From contig CAUYUJ010020590.1 in assembly GCA_963575745.1 (NCBI GenBank), positions 25,001 to 47,500 on the forward strand: a DNA stretch of 22,500 bases. The letters run 5' to 3'. The position numbers and the translations under genes were made by a program. Shown here in pieces: positions 1 through 10,099 of this stretch; position 1 is the first letter of the stretch, and each line of letters opens with the position of its first letter. Source of the DNA: Prorocentrum cordatum (Eukaryota > Sar > Dinophyceae > Prorocentrales > Prorocentraceae). Below the pieces are notes generated by a model, which saw nothing but the letters and a program-made list of their open reading frames with translations, searched no databases and was not told where the DNA came from.

Positions 1-781
1 ATCATCATGCTTATCATCACCGTCATCGTCATCAGCATCATCATCATCCTCATCTGCACCCTCATTCTCATCCTCATCCTCATCATACTCCTCTTCCGTA
101 TCATCATCCGTGTCCTCCTCCGTATCCTTCTCCGTGTCATCCTCCTCCTCCTCCTCCTCCTCCTCCTCATCCGCCTCCGCCTCCGCCTTCGCCTCCGCCT
201 CCCTCCTCCGCCTGCGCCTCCGCCTCCTCCTCCTCCGCCTCCTCCTCCTCCTCCTCCTCCTCCTCCTCCTCCGCCTCCTCCTCCTCCCCTCTCCTCCCCC
301 CTCCTCCTCCTCCCCCCTCCTCCTCCCCCGCCTCCCTCATCATTCATCCTCATCATCATCATCATCATCATCTCATCATCCATCATCATATCATCAGCAT
401 CAGCATCATCATCATCATCAGCATCATCATCATCATCATCATCATCATCAGCATCATCATCTTCCTCCTCCTCCTCCTCCCTCCTCCTCCTACTCCTCTC
501 CTCCTCCTCATTCCTCCATCCCTCCTCCTCAATCCCTCCCTCCTCATCCCCTCCCTCCCTCATCCATCCCTCCTTCCCTTCTCCTCCCCTCCTCCTTCTC
601 CTCCTCCTCCTCATCCGCCTCCTCCGTGTCCTCCGTATATTCCTCCTCCGTATCATCCTCCTCCTCCTTCTCCTCTCCTCCTCTCATCATCATCCTCATC
701 CTCATCGCCATCCCGCATCCTCATCCTCATCCGTCATCCGCACCATCTAAGCATCATAAGCATCATAAGCATCATCAACAT

Positions 782-812
<31 letters not shown>

Positions 813-820
813 AGCAACAG

Positions 821-896
<76 letters not shown>

Positions 897-914
897 GTCA
901 TCATCATTATCATC

Positions 915-982
<68 letters not shown>

Positions 983-1920
983 CATCGTCATCATCATCAT
1001 CAGCATCATCATCATCCGCATCATCATTATCAGCATCAGCATCAGCATCATCGTCATCAGCAGCATCATCACCATCAACATCATCAGCAGCATCAGCATC
1101 AACATCATCAGCATCGCCAGCATCATTAGCATCATCATCGCCAGCAGCATCATCATCAGCATCACCATCATCATCATCATCATCATCGTCATCAGCATCA
1201 TCATCATCGTCAGCATCAGCATCATCAGCATCATCGCCAACATCATCAGGATCAGCATCATCCTCATCAGCATCATCATCAGCATCGGCATCGTCATCAA
1301 TATCATCATCATCAGAGCAGCAGCCTCATCAGCATCATCAGCAGCAGCATCAGCAGCATCATCAGCATCATCATCAGCAGCATCATCCGCATCACCATCA
1401 TCCGCGCCACCATCAGCAGCAGCATCAGCATCATCAGCATCAACAGTATCAACAGCGTCATCAGCGTCAGCATCAGCATCAGTATCGCCATCACCATCAT
1501 CATGAGCATCCGCAGCATCATCAGCATCATCAGCAGCATCAGCATCCTCATCATCATCGTCATCATCACCATCATCAGCATCAGCATCAGCATCATCATC
1601 AACATCGTCAGCATCAACCTCAACAGCATCATCATCATCATCATCATCATCATCAGTGGCATCGTCAGCATCATCGGCATCATCCTCGTCCTCATCATCA
1701 TCAGCTTCATCATCGTCATAACCATCATCATCAGCAGCATCGTCATCGTCATCATCAGCATCAGCCTCGCCGTCAGCATCAGTATCATCATCAGCAGCAG
1801 CATCAGCAGCATCATCAGCATCGGCATCATCAGCAGCAGCACCATCATTATCATCAGCAGCACCATCATCATCAGCAACAACATCGTAAGCAGCATCAGC
1901 ATCAGCATCATCCCCATTGT

Positions 1921-1952
<32 letters not shown>

Positions 1953-2173
1953 GCAGTGTCGTCATCATCAGCATTTTCGTCATCATCATATGCAACATCA
2001 TCATCATCATCATCATCATCAGCAGCAACAGCCTCATCAGCAGTGTCATCATTATCGTCATCATCATCATGATCAGCATCAGCATCAGCAGCCGCATCAG
2101 CATCAGTATCCTCATCAGCATCAGCAGCAGCAGCATCAGCATCATCATCATCACCATCATCATCATACTCAGT

Positions 2174-2265
<92 letters not shown>

Positions 2266-2995
2266 GCGCCTCCTCCTCCTCGTCCTCCTCCGTATCATCC
2301 TCCTCCGTATACTCCTCCTCCTCCGTATCCTCATCCTCTTCCTCCTCCTCCTCCTCCTCCTCCTCCTCCGCCTCCTCCTCATCCTCCTCATAGTCCTACT
2401 CCTCATCCTCCTCCTCCTCTTCCGCCTCCTTCTCCTCCTCATCATCATCACCCTCCTCCTCCTCATCATCCTCCTCCTCCTCCTCCTCCCCCCTCCTCCT
2501 CCTCCTCCCTCCTCATCCTCCTCCCTCTCCCTCCTCCTCCTCCTCCTCCTCCTCCTCCTCCTCCTACGTCGTATCCGTATACGCATCCGCATCCGTATCC
2601 GCATCCGCATCCGCATCAGTGTCTGCATCAGTATCCGTATCCTCCTCATCCTCCTCTGTATCCTCCCCCGCATCCTCCCCCGAATTGAATTCTTCTCCGT
2701 ATCCTCCGTATCCTCCGTAACATCTGTGTGCTCCTCCTCCTCCTCCTCATCCCCCTCCTCCTCCTCCTTCTTCTCCTCCTCCTCCTCGTCCTGCTCCTCC
2801 GTATCATCCTCCTCTTCCGTATCGTCCTCCTCCTCCGTATCCTCATCCTCCGCATCCTCCTCCTGCGTATCCTGCTCCTCTGCCTCCTCCTCCTCCGTAT
2901 CCTCCTCCTCCGTATCCTCCTCCTCCTCCTTCCTCCTCCACATCCTCCTCCGTATCATCATACTCCTCATCATCATAATCCTCTTCCTCCCCTTC
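1..2995. repeat. Mosaic triplet microsatellite (CAT, CCT, CAG, CGT)
   Basis: Nearly 3 kb of triplets. CCT-rich parts lie about 100-345, 465-710 and 2264-2995. CAT-rich parts with CAG interruptions lie about 346-465 and 746-2263, with long pure CAT runs near 822-1000 and 2172-2263. In the first 160 bases the unit is NTC with a variable first base, so one minus-strand frame reads only Asp and Glu. In the last part the unit is a CCTCCTCCGTAT mix. A CCGCAT/CCGTAT patch sits at about 2572-2640. The apparent proteins of 200-600 residues here are single-residue or two-residue runs and are not called. Confidence 0.95.
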
Positions 2996-3312
2996 GTGTC
3001 TTTCGTATTATTAGTACTAGTCGCATTGGTAGTATTAGTACTAGTAGTACTAGTATTACAAATGTCAGTATTGGTCGTCTGGTTCGCCCAACTGTTATCA
3101 TTAGTAGTAAGCTGAGTCGTAATATCATTAGTACTATTCGTAGTATTCGTGGTTATTATCCGTGTTCGCAACAGTGTTATTACTAATAGTGTTAGTTGTC
3201 TTGTTCCTTGGTAATACTATTATTCGCTGTGCTAGTACTATCATAATTGGCATCATTGCTGCTAGTGCTTTAAAAGTATACATAAGTAAGACCAACAAGA
3301 ACAACAGTAATA
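2996..3312. repeat. AT-rich degenerate TAG/TAC triplet stretch
   Basis: Follows the CCT block abruptly. It is rich in TAGTACTAG, TATTA and similar words with a loose three-base rhythm, grading into pure (ACT)n. It looks like an old, mutated triplet array. No gene is supported. Confidence 0.7.
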
Positions 3313-3784
<472 letters not shown>

Positions 3785-3880
3785 TAGAAATAGTATTAGT
3801 AGTAGCCTTATGATCCGTAGTTGTACAGTAATGTTTATGCGTATTCTTACGAATTTTAATAATAGTATTATGTTTCCTCC

Positions 3881-4139
3881 TCCTGGTCCGCATCCGCATC
3901 CGTATCCGTATACGTATTCATATCCGTATCCGCATCCGCATCCGTATCCGCATCCGCATCCGTACCCGTATCCGTATCAGTATACGTATCCCTTTCCGTA
4001 TCCGTATCCGCGTCCGTCTCCGTATCCGTATCCGCATCCGCATCCGTATCCGTATCCGCATCCGTATCCGACTGCGTATCCTCCTCCTCCTCCTCCCCCT
4101 CATCCTCCTCCTCCTCATCATCATCCTCCTTCTCCTCCC
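3881..4139. repeat. (CCGTAT/CCGCAT)n hexamer block ending in (CCT)n
   Basis: To about 4079 the sequence alternates CCGTAT and CCGCAT with rare variants such as ACGTAT and CAGTAT. It then becomes CCT/CAT triplets and ends in TGGACCTGCAG, a sequence resembling a splice acceptor. No exon after it could be identified. Confidence 0.9.
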
Positions 4140-4181
4140 CTGGACCTGCAGTCCTCTACCTCGCGAAAAGCCCGCCGTTGG

Positions 4182-4342
4182 AGGCCTCCCAGACGAGGTC
4201 CGAGCAGATAAGGGTCGGAGGAGATGCGTCGCCGACGTCGGCGTTGAAAAGATCGGGCTCCACTTCGAGCCGCATCGCCAATGCACCGGCGATGCGGCGC
4301 GAGCCGCCGGCCCCATCTGCTCGGGCCCCGTCTGAGAGGCCT
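4182..4342. mobile_element. Foldback (MITE-like) element, family A copy 1
   Basis: Starts AGGCCTCCCAGACGAGGTCC and ends with the near inverse, TCTGAGAGGCCT. The arms pair over tens of bases, through GAGCAGAT on one side and ATCTGCTC on the other. The core carries inverted GCATCGCC/GGCGATGC words. A second copy lies at 12737-12947 with matching ends and core. No coding capacity and no clear target duplication. Confidence 0.75.
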
Positions 4343-4697
4343 GGAGCTGTCCCTGTGAGGCGATCCCCCCCCGCGAGGGCCCCTGCTGTGCGCGCTGTCC
4401 CCCCGCAGGGGCTTCTTCGGTGCACGCTGGCCCCCGTGCGGGATAGCGTGTCATGAGCAGTCCGGCGGCGCCGCCTTGCACGCTACCCCCCCATCGCCAA
4501 CCGTAGGCCAGGGGCGTCCAGGGCCAACCGTGGGCCAGGGCAGGAGGCCCTGGCCCGACTTCCTGCGCGGCGAGCCCGGTCGGTCGGACCCTGGGACCCA
4601 CGGACCTCGCCCAGACCTCCGATGTCGCGATCCTGCCTCTTCTGGGAACCGGTCTCGCGTCGCGGGCGGCGCGCCGTTTTGTGACGGCCCCCCAGGG
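4343..4697. other. Unassigned GC-rich sequence
   Basis: No gene recognised. A short direct repeat, GCCAACCGTRGGCCAGGG, occurs at 4496 and 4523. Open frames on both strands are arginine-, proline- and glycine-rich and look accidental. Confidence 0.5.
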
Positions 4698-4867
4698 TCG
4701 GGCGGGTCCAAGAGGGGGGCGTGCAAGAGGGCGTTCAAATCATGGCCAGAGGCAAGTGCGCGGACATGTTGACATGAGAAGAAGGGCGATGAAATCCGAG
4801 GATGCGTATGGTCCAGGCCATGGTATCCACCCCCCTTAGTCATCATCCCCCTCTTGGCCGCCCCCGA
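4698..4867. mobile_element. Short inverted-repeat element, family D copy A
   Basis: Begins TCGGGCGGGTCCAAGAGGGG and ends with the near inverse CCCCCTCTTGGCCGCCCCCGA. The interior (ATCATGGCCAGAGGCAAGTG, CCATGGTATCCACC, TAGTCATCA) matches the element at 21043-21238 and more weakly 12245-12365. No target duplication is visible at this copy. Confidence 0.65.
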
Positions 4868-4869
4868 GC

Positions 4870-5070
4870 AAGAAAATCTGATCGAATCCGGTACGTGCGT
4901 CGAATCGGGCCACATCGTCACGGAGTCGGAATCGAATCGGATCGGCCGCGCCAGGATGCACAGAAGCGCCGTGCAAGCATCAGCCCGCAGTGGATCGTCG
5001 GAGTATTGGGATCGAGACGGATCGGGCTGGCCAGACTAGGTATCGAATCGGATCGAGCAGAACAGCCAAG
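4870..5070. repeat. Degenerate ATCGAATCGGATCG repeats
   Basis: The word ATCGAATCGGATCG and close variants recur at about 4881, 4931, 5014 and 5042 with irregular spacing. Function is unknown. Confidence 0.45.
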
Positions 5071-5091
5071 CCGACGCGGATGCGCACGCCG

Positions 5092-5277
5092 TCAGCCCTC
5101 CAGGGGAGCACAGCTCCATCCCCGATGGGCGCCGCAGGACAGCAAGTTGCCGACGAGAGAGCGCAGAGCGCCCCCCTCCTTGCCCCCGTACACGCGGCGC
5201 AGCCGGAGCTGAGAGATGGGGCGCAAAGGCAGGAAGTCCGAGCGTGAGGTCAATATTAACGCACTCCCAGGACACAT
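5092..5277 (-). CDS. Doubtful open frame, possible exon
   Basis: A 61-codon minus-strand frame of mixed amino-acid composition, with mostly G/C-ending codons like the glutaredoxin exons, for example in the stretch SQLRLRRVYGGKEGG. I recognise no domain. An overlapping minus frame upstream (about 5270-5390) is also protein-like. Neither has a convincing AG|G acceptor and both may be chance. Confidence 0.15.
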   Translation of the reverse strand: MCPGSALILTSRSDFLPLRPISQLRLRRVYGGKEGGALRSLVGNLLSCGAHRGWSCAPLEG

Positions 5278-5469
5278 TTAGAGGCCTGGAGTGGATCACA
5301 TCCCTCGGTGGAGGCACACCGCCGATCTTGGTGTTGGTGTCAACCTCTGGGCCTGTGACACATGTTTCGTTACTGGCACCTCGCAGGCAGGTGGCTGGCC
5401 AGAAGAAAAAAATGATCAGGTGAAGGACCCAACCATACGCAGCTGTGAGTACCGCAATTGTGCATTTCG

Positions 5470-6580
5470 TCACTTCGGTGCTCCACGTGAGGCCACGAAC
5501 CATGTGAGGGGTGTGCCCAAATTTGCGTGGTGGCGCCATGCGACCCCTGCCACTGAAGCATTCGGCGGAGCTCCCCATGGGGCCACGGAACGTGTGAGGG
5601 GTGTGCCGACCTGGGTGCGGTGGCGCCATGCGAACCCTGCCACTGGGGCCCTCAGCGGAGCTCCCTAGGGCCATGGAACGTGTCAGGGGTGTGCCGACCT
5701 GGGTGCGGTGGCGCCATGCGAACCTTGCCACCGGGGCCTTCGGCGGAGCTCCCTGTGGGGTCACGAAACGTGTGAGGGGTGTGCCGAGCTGGGCGCCGTG
5801 GCGCCATGCGAGCCCCCTCCACTGAGACCTTCACTGGAGCTCCCTACGGGCCCACGAAACTTGTGACAGTTGTGCCCAAATAGGTATGGTGGCGCAATGC
5901 GAACCCTGCCACTGGGGCCTTCGGCGGAGCTCCCTATGGGGCCACGCAACGTGTAAGGGGTGTGCCGAAACGGGTGCGGTGGCGCCATGCGAACCCTGCC
6001 ACTAGGGCCTTCGGCGGAGCTCCCTGTGGGGCCACGGAACGTGTGAGGGGTGTACCGACATGGGTATGCGAACCCTGCCACTGGGGCCTTCGGCGGAGCT
6101 CCCTATGGGGCCACGGAACGCGTGAAGTGTGTGCCGACCTGGGTGCGGTGGCGCCATGCGAACCCCGCGACTGGGGCCTTCGGCGGAGCTCCCTATGGGG
6201 CCACGAAACGTGTGAGAGGTGTGCCGAAACGGATGCGGTGGCGCCATGCGAACCCCGAAACTGGGGCCTTGGGCGGAGCTCCCGATGGGGCCACGGAACG
6301 TGTGAGGGGTGTACCGACATGGGTATGCGAACCCTGCCACTGGGGCCTTCGGCGGAGCTCCCGATGGGGCCACGGAACGTGTGAGAGGTGTGCCGACCTG
6401 GGTGCGGTGGCGCCATGCGAACCCCGCAACTGGGGCCTTCGGCGGAGCTCCCTATGGGGCCACGAAACGTGTGAGAGGTGTGCCGAAGTGGGTGCCTTGG
6501 CGCCATGCGAACCTGCCACTGGGGCCTTCGGCGGAGCTCCCTATGGGACCACGGAGCGAGTGAGGGGTGTGCCGAACTTG
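5470..6580. repeat. 90-bp satellite array 1 with higher-order structure
   Basis: About 13 tandem monomers, each with GCGGAGCTCCC, a GGGGCCACGAAACGTGTGAG-like part, GGTGCGGTGGCGCCATGCG and CCACTGGGGCCTTC. Distances between successive GAGCTC sites are 90, 88, 91, 90, 90, 79, 90, 90, 79, 90 and 89, plus one degenerate copy to the left. The two 79-bp monomers share the same deletion and recur every 259 bp, so the right part is a three-monomer higher-order repeat. Because 90 is a multiple of three, several frames stay open on both strands. I treat them as repeat-derived, not as a 30-residue repeat protein. Confidence 0.93.
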
Positions 6581-6632
6581 ATGGGGGGACGCATGGATGA
6601 GGATGATGGGTTGATGGGTTGATGGGATGATG

Positions 6633-6667
<35 letters not shown>

Positions 6668-6668
6668 C

Positions 6669-6718
<50 letters not shown>

Positions 6719-7250
6719 GTGGTGATGATGATGATGATGGTGGTGATGGTGATGATGATGATGGTGGTGATGGTGGTGGTGATGATGATGGTGATGATGA
6801 TGATGACGATGATGATGATGATGCTGATGATGATTATGAGGATGATGATGATGAAGATGATGATGGTGATGATGATGGTGATAATGATGATGGTGGTGAT
6901 GATGATAGTGATGATGGTGATGATTATGATGATGCTGATGATTATGATGACGACGATGATGATGATAATGACGACGATACTGATGATGACGATGATAAGG
7001 ATTATGATGACGACGACGATGATGATGACGATGATGATGCTGATGCTGATGCTGATGCTGATGCTGATGTTGATGCTGATGCTGATGCTGATGCTGATGA
7101 TGATGATGCTGATGCTGATGCTGATGCTGATGATGATGATGATGACGATGATGATCATGATGGTGATGATGATGATGGTGGAGGAGGAGGAGGAGGAGGA
7201 GGAGGAGTGAGGAGGGGGAGGAAGAGGGAGGAGGAAGGAGGGGGAGACGC
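6581..7250. repeat. (GAT)n / (GCTGAT)n / (GAG)n microsatellite
   Basis: Starts as TTGATGGG repeats at about 6612, becomes (GAT)n with GGT, GAC and GCT interruptions, then a GCTGAT run (about 7038-7130), and ends in (GAG)n at about 7180-7245. Frames through it give poly-Met, poly-Ile or poly-Asp and are not genes. Confidence 0.95.
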
Positions 7251-7640
7251 GGGGCGCTGCCTCTTCAAAGCGATGACCCAAACACCACAAGATGGTTGGG
7301 AAAAAACAAGCGACCCACGCGCGCAGGCGAGATACCTGAGACTCAACACCCGCACCAGATCCTGACCGAGACGTGAGGGTGGAGCCATCTGAACTTGAAG
7401 GTCGCCGTCTGCCCCGTTTACCCCTCCCAGCCTCCCTTCTACTGGTGTCCCCCCCTCCCAGTTCAAGAACAGCGAAAGCATGCACGCCACGAAATCTCAG
7501 TGCTCGCGCACATGCACATTTCTGGATAGAGCTCTCCAGCGTGCACGTACGAAGGTCTGACTAAACAGTTGAGGCCACTACAAGCCCTGTACGGTCCGCA
7601 GCGCTCGGGTACCCACCATCGACATCAGGCTCATCTAGCT
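7251..7640. other. Unassigned sequence
   Basis: Ordinary-complexity DNA without a recognisable gene. Short mixed-composition frames exist on both strands (for example the plus strand near 7268-7366) but none has good splice or start signals. Confidence 0.4.
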
Positions 7641-7642
7641 AA

Positions 7643-7750
7643 TCACTCGAAGTACAGGGCAGCCAGAAGAAACGCAGATGCAAAGTCCAAAAAAAGCGGA
7701 AGCGGCCAGGGCTTGAAGAAAACATGCTTGCCAGGGCTGGGTGGACTGGA
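7643..7750 (-). CDS. Possible terminal exon after a (TCC)n tract
   Basis: On the minus strand a (TCC)n tract (plus-strand GGA, 7811-7912) is followed by TCGGTCTTCCCCCAG, a textbook acceptor, and then 35 codons ending in TGA. The frame ends in a hydrophobic stretch, LPLFLDFASAFLLAALYF. The layout copies that of the glutaredoxin last exon. However, the codons are not strongly G/C-ending, the acceptor is not AG|G and no family is recognised. Confidence 0.2.
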   Translation of the reverse strand, partial: SSPPSPGKHVFFKPWPLPLFLDFASAFLLAALYFE

Positions 7751-7810
7751 CTGGGGGAAGACCGACAATGCCCAGTAGGAAAACCAGAACGGGGGGGGCC
7801 GTTCGCCATT

Positions 7811-7912
7811 CCCGAGGAGGAGGAGGAGGAGGAGGAGGAGGAGGAGGAGGAGGAGGAGGATGGGGAGGAGGGGGAGGAGGGGGAGGCGGGGGAGGGGGAG
7901 AGGGAGGATTCC
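7811..7912. repeat. (GGA)n polypurine tract
   Basis: GAG/GGA triplets, becoming GGGGGA-rich toward the end. It faces the opposite-strand (CCT)n tract at 8070-8200. Confidence 0.9.
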
Positions 7913-8070
7913 TGGTGTTAGAACGCCGAAATGATCGGCCGTGACTCCTCCAGCCTTCCAGCCAAGGCCTCGCCGCGCGCTCGGGACAGCCTGGGAACCT
8001 GCTGCTCCCTCGCCGGAGCAGGACCGAGACTCCACAGCCCCTGCGGCTGCCCAAGGAGAGCGGCACCTCC
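7913..8070. other. Unassigned sequence between purine and pyrimidine tracts
   Basis: About 160 bases of mixed composition. A minus-strand frame ending at 7918 is protein-like but unrecognised. No reliable exon call. Confidence 0.35.
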
Positions 8071-8330
8071 TGCTCTTCTTCCTCCTCCTCCTCCTCCCTC
8101 CTCCTCCTCCTCCTCCTCCTCTCCTCCTCCCTCCCTCCCTCCCTCCCTCCCTCCCTCCCCTCCTCCCTCCCTCCCTGCCTCCCTCCCTTCCAACCCGCTC
8201 CCCGCTCCCCCCGTCGCCGCCATCCCCTCCGTTGCCGCTGATGCCTCCGCTTCTCCTCCCCCCCCAACCTCGCTCGCCCCCCTCCCCCTCTTCTCCCTCC
8301 TCCTGCTCTGTCCTTCCCCCCTTCCTTCCT
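8070..8330. repeat. (CCT)n / (CCCT)n polypyrimidine tract
   Basis: CCT triplets to about 8126, then CCCT tetramers to about 8190, then mixed C/T-rich sequence. The tract is followed on the plus strand by GGTCGCCACAG|GCG at 8381, a possible AG|G acceptor. The reading beyond it is not recognisable. Confidence 0.85.
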
Positions 8331-8567
8331 GCTTCGGCGAATCTCCTCACCATACCCCCGGCTTGTCGGAGGTCGCCACAGGCGATCTCGGCCCAACGTG
8401 CCCGCAACTCTCGCGCCATTCTGGAGCCCAGGGGGGGGGCCCTCCAGGCCCCGCGAGGGGTGCCCTGGAGGCCACGCGAGCCTCCCCGAAACGCTGGCTT
8501 GCGAGGCGGGGCTTCCTCCATATCCACCGCCTGGGAACCGACGTCCTGGTGCCCCGGCGGGCGGCGG

Positions 8568-8805
8568 ATATGGATCTAGTTTGGACCCCGGGGGCCCGAA
8601 TACGGCAGGTCCGTGTCGTGTCGACCCCGGCGTTGGTTCCTGACACCGCGGGGATCGGTCAACCTGGAATGATCGGCCGTTCCCGAAACGTCCACAGCGT
8701 TCCACATCGAACGATTCTGGGTCGCCCGCGGCGTTCAGCGTGGAACGCCGCTGGCCGGGTCGCCGCCGGTCGACACGACACGAACCTGCCGTATGTCCAT
8801 ATCCA
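8568..8805. mobile_element. Imperfect foldback element
   Basis: Left arm GGATATGGA ... ATACGGCAGGTCCGTGTCGT and on to GTCGACC (to 8627) pairs with the right arm at 8769-8805, which reads GGTCGACACGACACGAACCT and then GCCGTATGTCCATATCC. One mismatch occurs in the 27-bp outer match. The left arm carries about 22 extra bases. The interior holds a smaller inverted GCGTTCCAC/GTGGAACGC pair. No protein is encoded. Confidence 0.6.
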
Positions 8806-8980
8806 AGGGCTCCTAAGTTCGCGCTTCGCGCTGCGCGAAGCGCGAAGCGCGAATAACTTCGCGCTCTCGCGCCGCCCCCCAAGGGGGAGAAGAGGAGGAC
8901 GAGGAGGAGGGGGAGGAGGAAGGAGGACCGCGAAGCGCGAAGCGCGAATAACTTCGCGCCCTCGAGGGAGCCCTTGATAT
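8799..8980. mobile_element. Foldback with GCGAAGC palindromes
   Basis: Outer arms ATATCCAAGGGCTCC (8799-8813) and GGAGCCCTTGATAT (8967-8980). Inside, TTCGCGCTTCGCGC and its exact inverse flank a single T (8818-8846). A 30-bp segment at 8835-8864 is repeated exactly at 8930-8959 around a GGA-rich spacer. Confidence 0.65.
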
Positions 8981-9149
8981 CCCACCCGCCTGCCGAGGTC
9001 CCCGAGCATGGATCCCTCCAGGCGGTGCTCACGTACCAAATGCCTGCGTCGGAGGCCTCCCCGTGGGCCGGGGCCACCGCCGGCAGCCCCCGAGCTCTGA
9101 CGGAGACGGCAGGGGAGCCGCCCTCACATGACACGCAGGCCCTACAGGG

Positions 9150-9345
9150 CAGGCTTTTTCTTCCTCTTTTTTGTGTTTGTTTGTGTTTTTGTTGAATAGT
9201 TTTTAAAATAGTTATGGGATGTGTAAAACATGATTAAGTTATGAATAAATGTATGCATGAACTCATTTGTTTTTAGTACCAAATCCCTGCATTGTTTGAT
9301 ACATGATCCGCACGCGGAGCATGTATTAAAAACGGCACTGTACAA
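9150..9345. other. AT-rich island with a near-perfect hairpin
   Basis: About 200 bases of A/T-rich DNA inside GC-rich surroundings. It contains AATAAA at 9244-9249. The hairpin has a 13-bp stem, ATACATGATCCGC against GCGGAGCATGTAT (one mismatch), and a 2-base loop at 9299-9326. It could be an untranslated region, an inserted foreign fragment or an element remnant. No frame is convincing. Confidence 0.5.
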
Positions 9346-9430
9346 CAGCGAAGCCGCAGAGGAGGTCGATCTCGGGGCAGCACTTGCTCGGGGAACGCCC
9401 AGGACCGGGAGCCCAGGTGCGCTCCCCGCC

Positions 9431-9631
9431 CTTGGTCGAAAGCTGGGCGAGGGCTGCTAAAACCGTAGCTGTTAAAAGGGCCCTCCCGGAAGGGGTAAAC
9501 AACTTCCCAGAATGAGGCGCGGCACGCGAAACAGTCCACGGGCTTCTTCCCGGAAGGACGAAAACGACTTCCGGAGGTCGATTTTAGCAGCCACAGATTT
9601 GGCAGCCCTCGCCCGGCTTCCGACTTGGGCA
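9431..9631. mobile_element. Imperfect foldback element, about 200 bp
   Basis: Left arm GGGCGAGGGCTGCTAAAACC ... GCTGTTAAAA pairs with the right arm TTTTAGCAGCC ... GGCAGCCCTCGCCCGGCTT. About 33 of 38 bases match. Inner CCCGGAAG and CTTCCGG words continue the symmetry. No target duplication seen. Confidence 0.6.
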
Positions 9632-9734
9632 AGGGGGGGGGGGCTGTCAAGACCCGAATCCTCGAGCCTGCCGCCGAGGCGCTGCGGCAGAGGGCTTCGC
9701 ACACTGGTCCAGAGCGGAGGTGAATCAAGGGGCC

Positions 9735-9860
9735 CTGGAACACACAAATAAATACACACAAATAAAAATAGTCCCCATATTTTCCTATATTTTCTGGGTT
9801 TCTGTCTTCCCCCCCACTTCCTATATTTTCCCATGTTTTCTGGGGATCGACGAATAATTG
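9735..9860. repeat. Short AT-rich direct repeats
   Basis: Two tandem-like copies of a TTTTCCTATATTTTCTGGG-type motif near 9778 and 9820, next to repeated ACACAAATAAA words. The open minus-strand frame through here is mostly this repeat. Confidence 0.45.
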
Positions 9861-10099
9861 TGTCTGTGTGTTTCTTTCCCTCCTGAAGGAAGGCGGATAT
9901 AGCAGATTGGGTCCAGGATCTCCCTCCCAGAGAGAAACAAAACACAGCAACAGCGTGTCGATGATTGCAGTAGGAAGGCGCTTGAAGTAGATTGGGACCT
10001 GGGGATCCAAAAATACCTACTTTCAACGACCGGCGTGTACAGCGAAGCTTTCTGTGGATGGATTTCTGGACGATTTATTGTGCATCTCCGTCCTCGATT

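Noticed and set aside
4151-4197. Short exon after GGACCTGCAG on the plus strand
   Set aside because: The acceptor looks good and codons are G/C-ending, but it is too short, runs into the family A element and the opposite strand is equally open.
5036-6622. 30-residue tandem repeat proteins on both strands of satellite array 1
   Set aside because: Monomer length of 90 keeps several frames open. No frame shows codon bias or a start and splice context, and two monomers carry an out-of-frame deletion.
8382-8579. Plus-strand exon after the CCT tract (CCACAG|GCG)
   Set aside because: The acceptor is plausible, but the product is Arg/Pro/Gly-rich, unrecognised and runs into the foldback element.
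9330-9365. Minus-strand CGFAVV resembling the glutaredoxin CGFS site
   Set aside because: It lies downstream of the gene's stop, lacks the family's flanking residues and hits a stop soon after.
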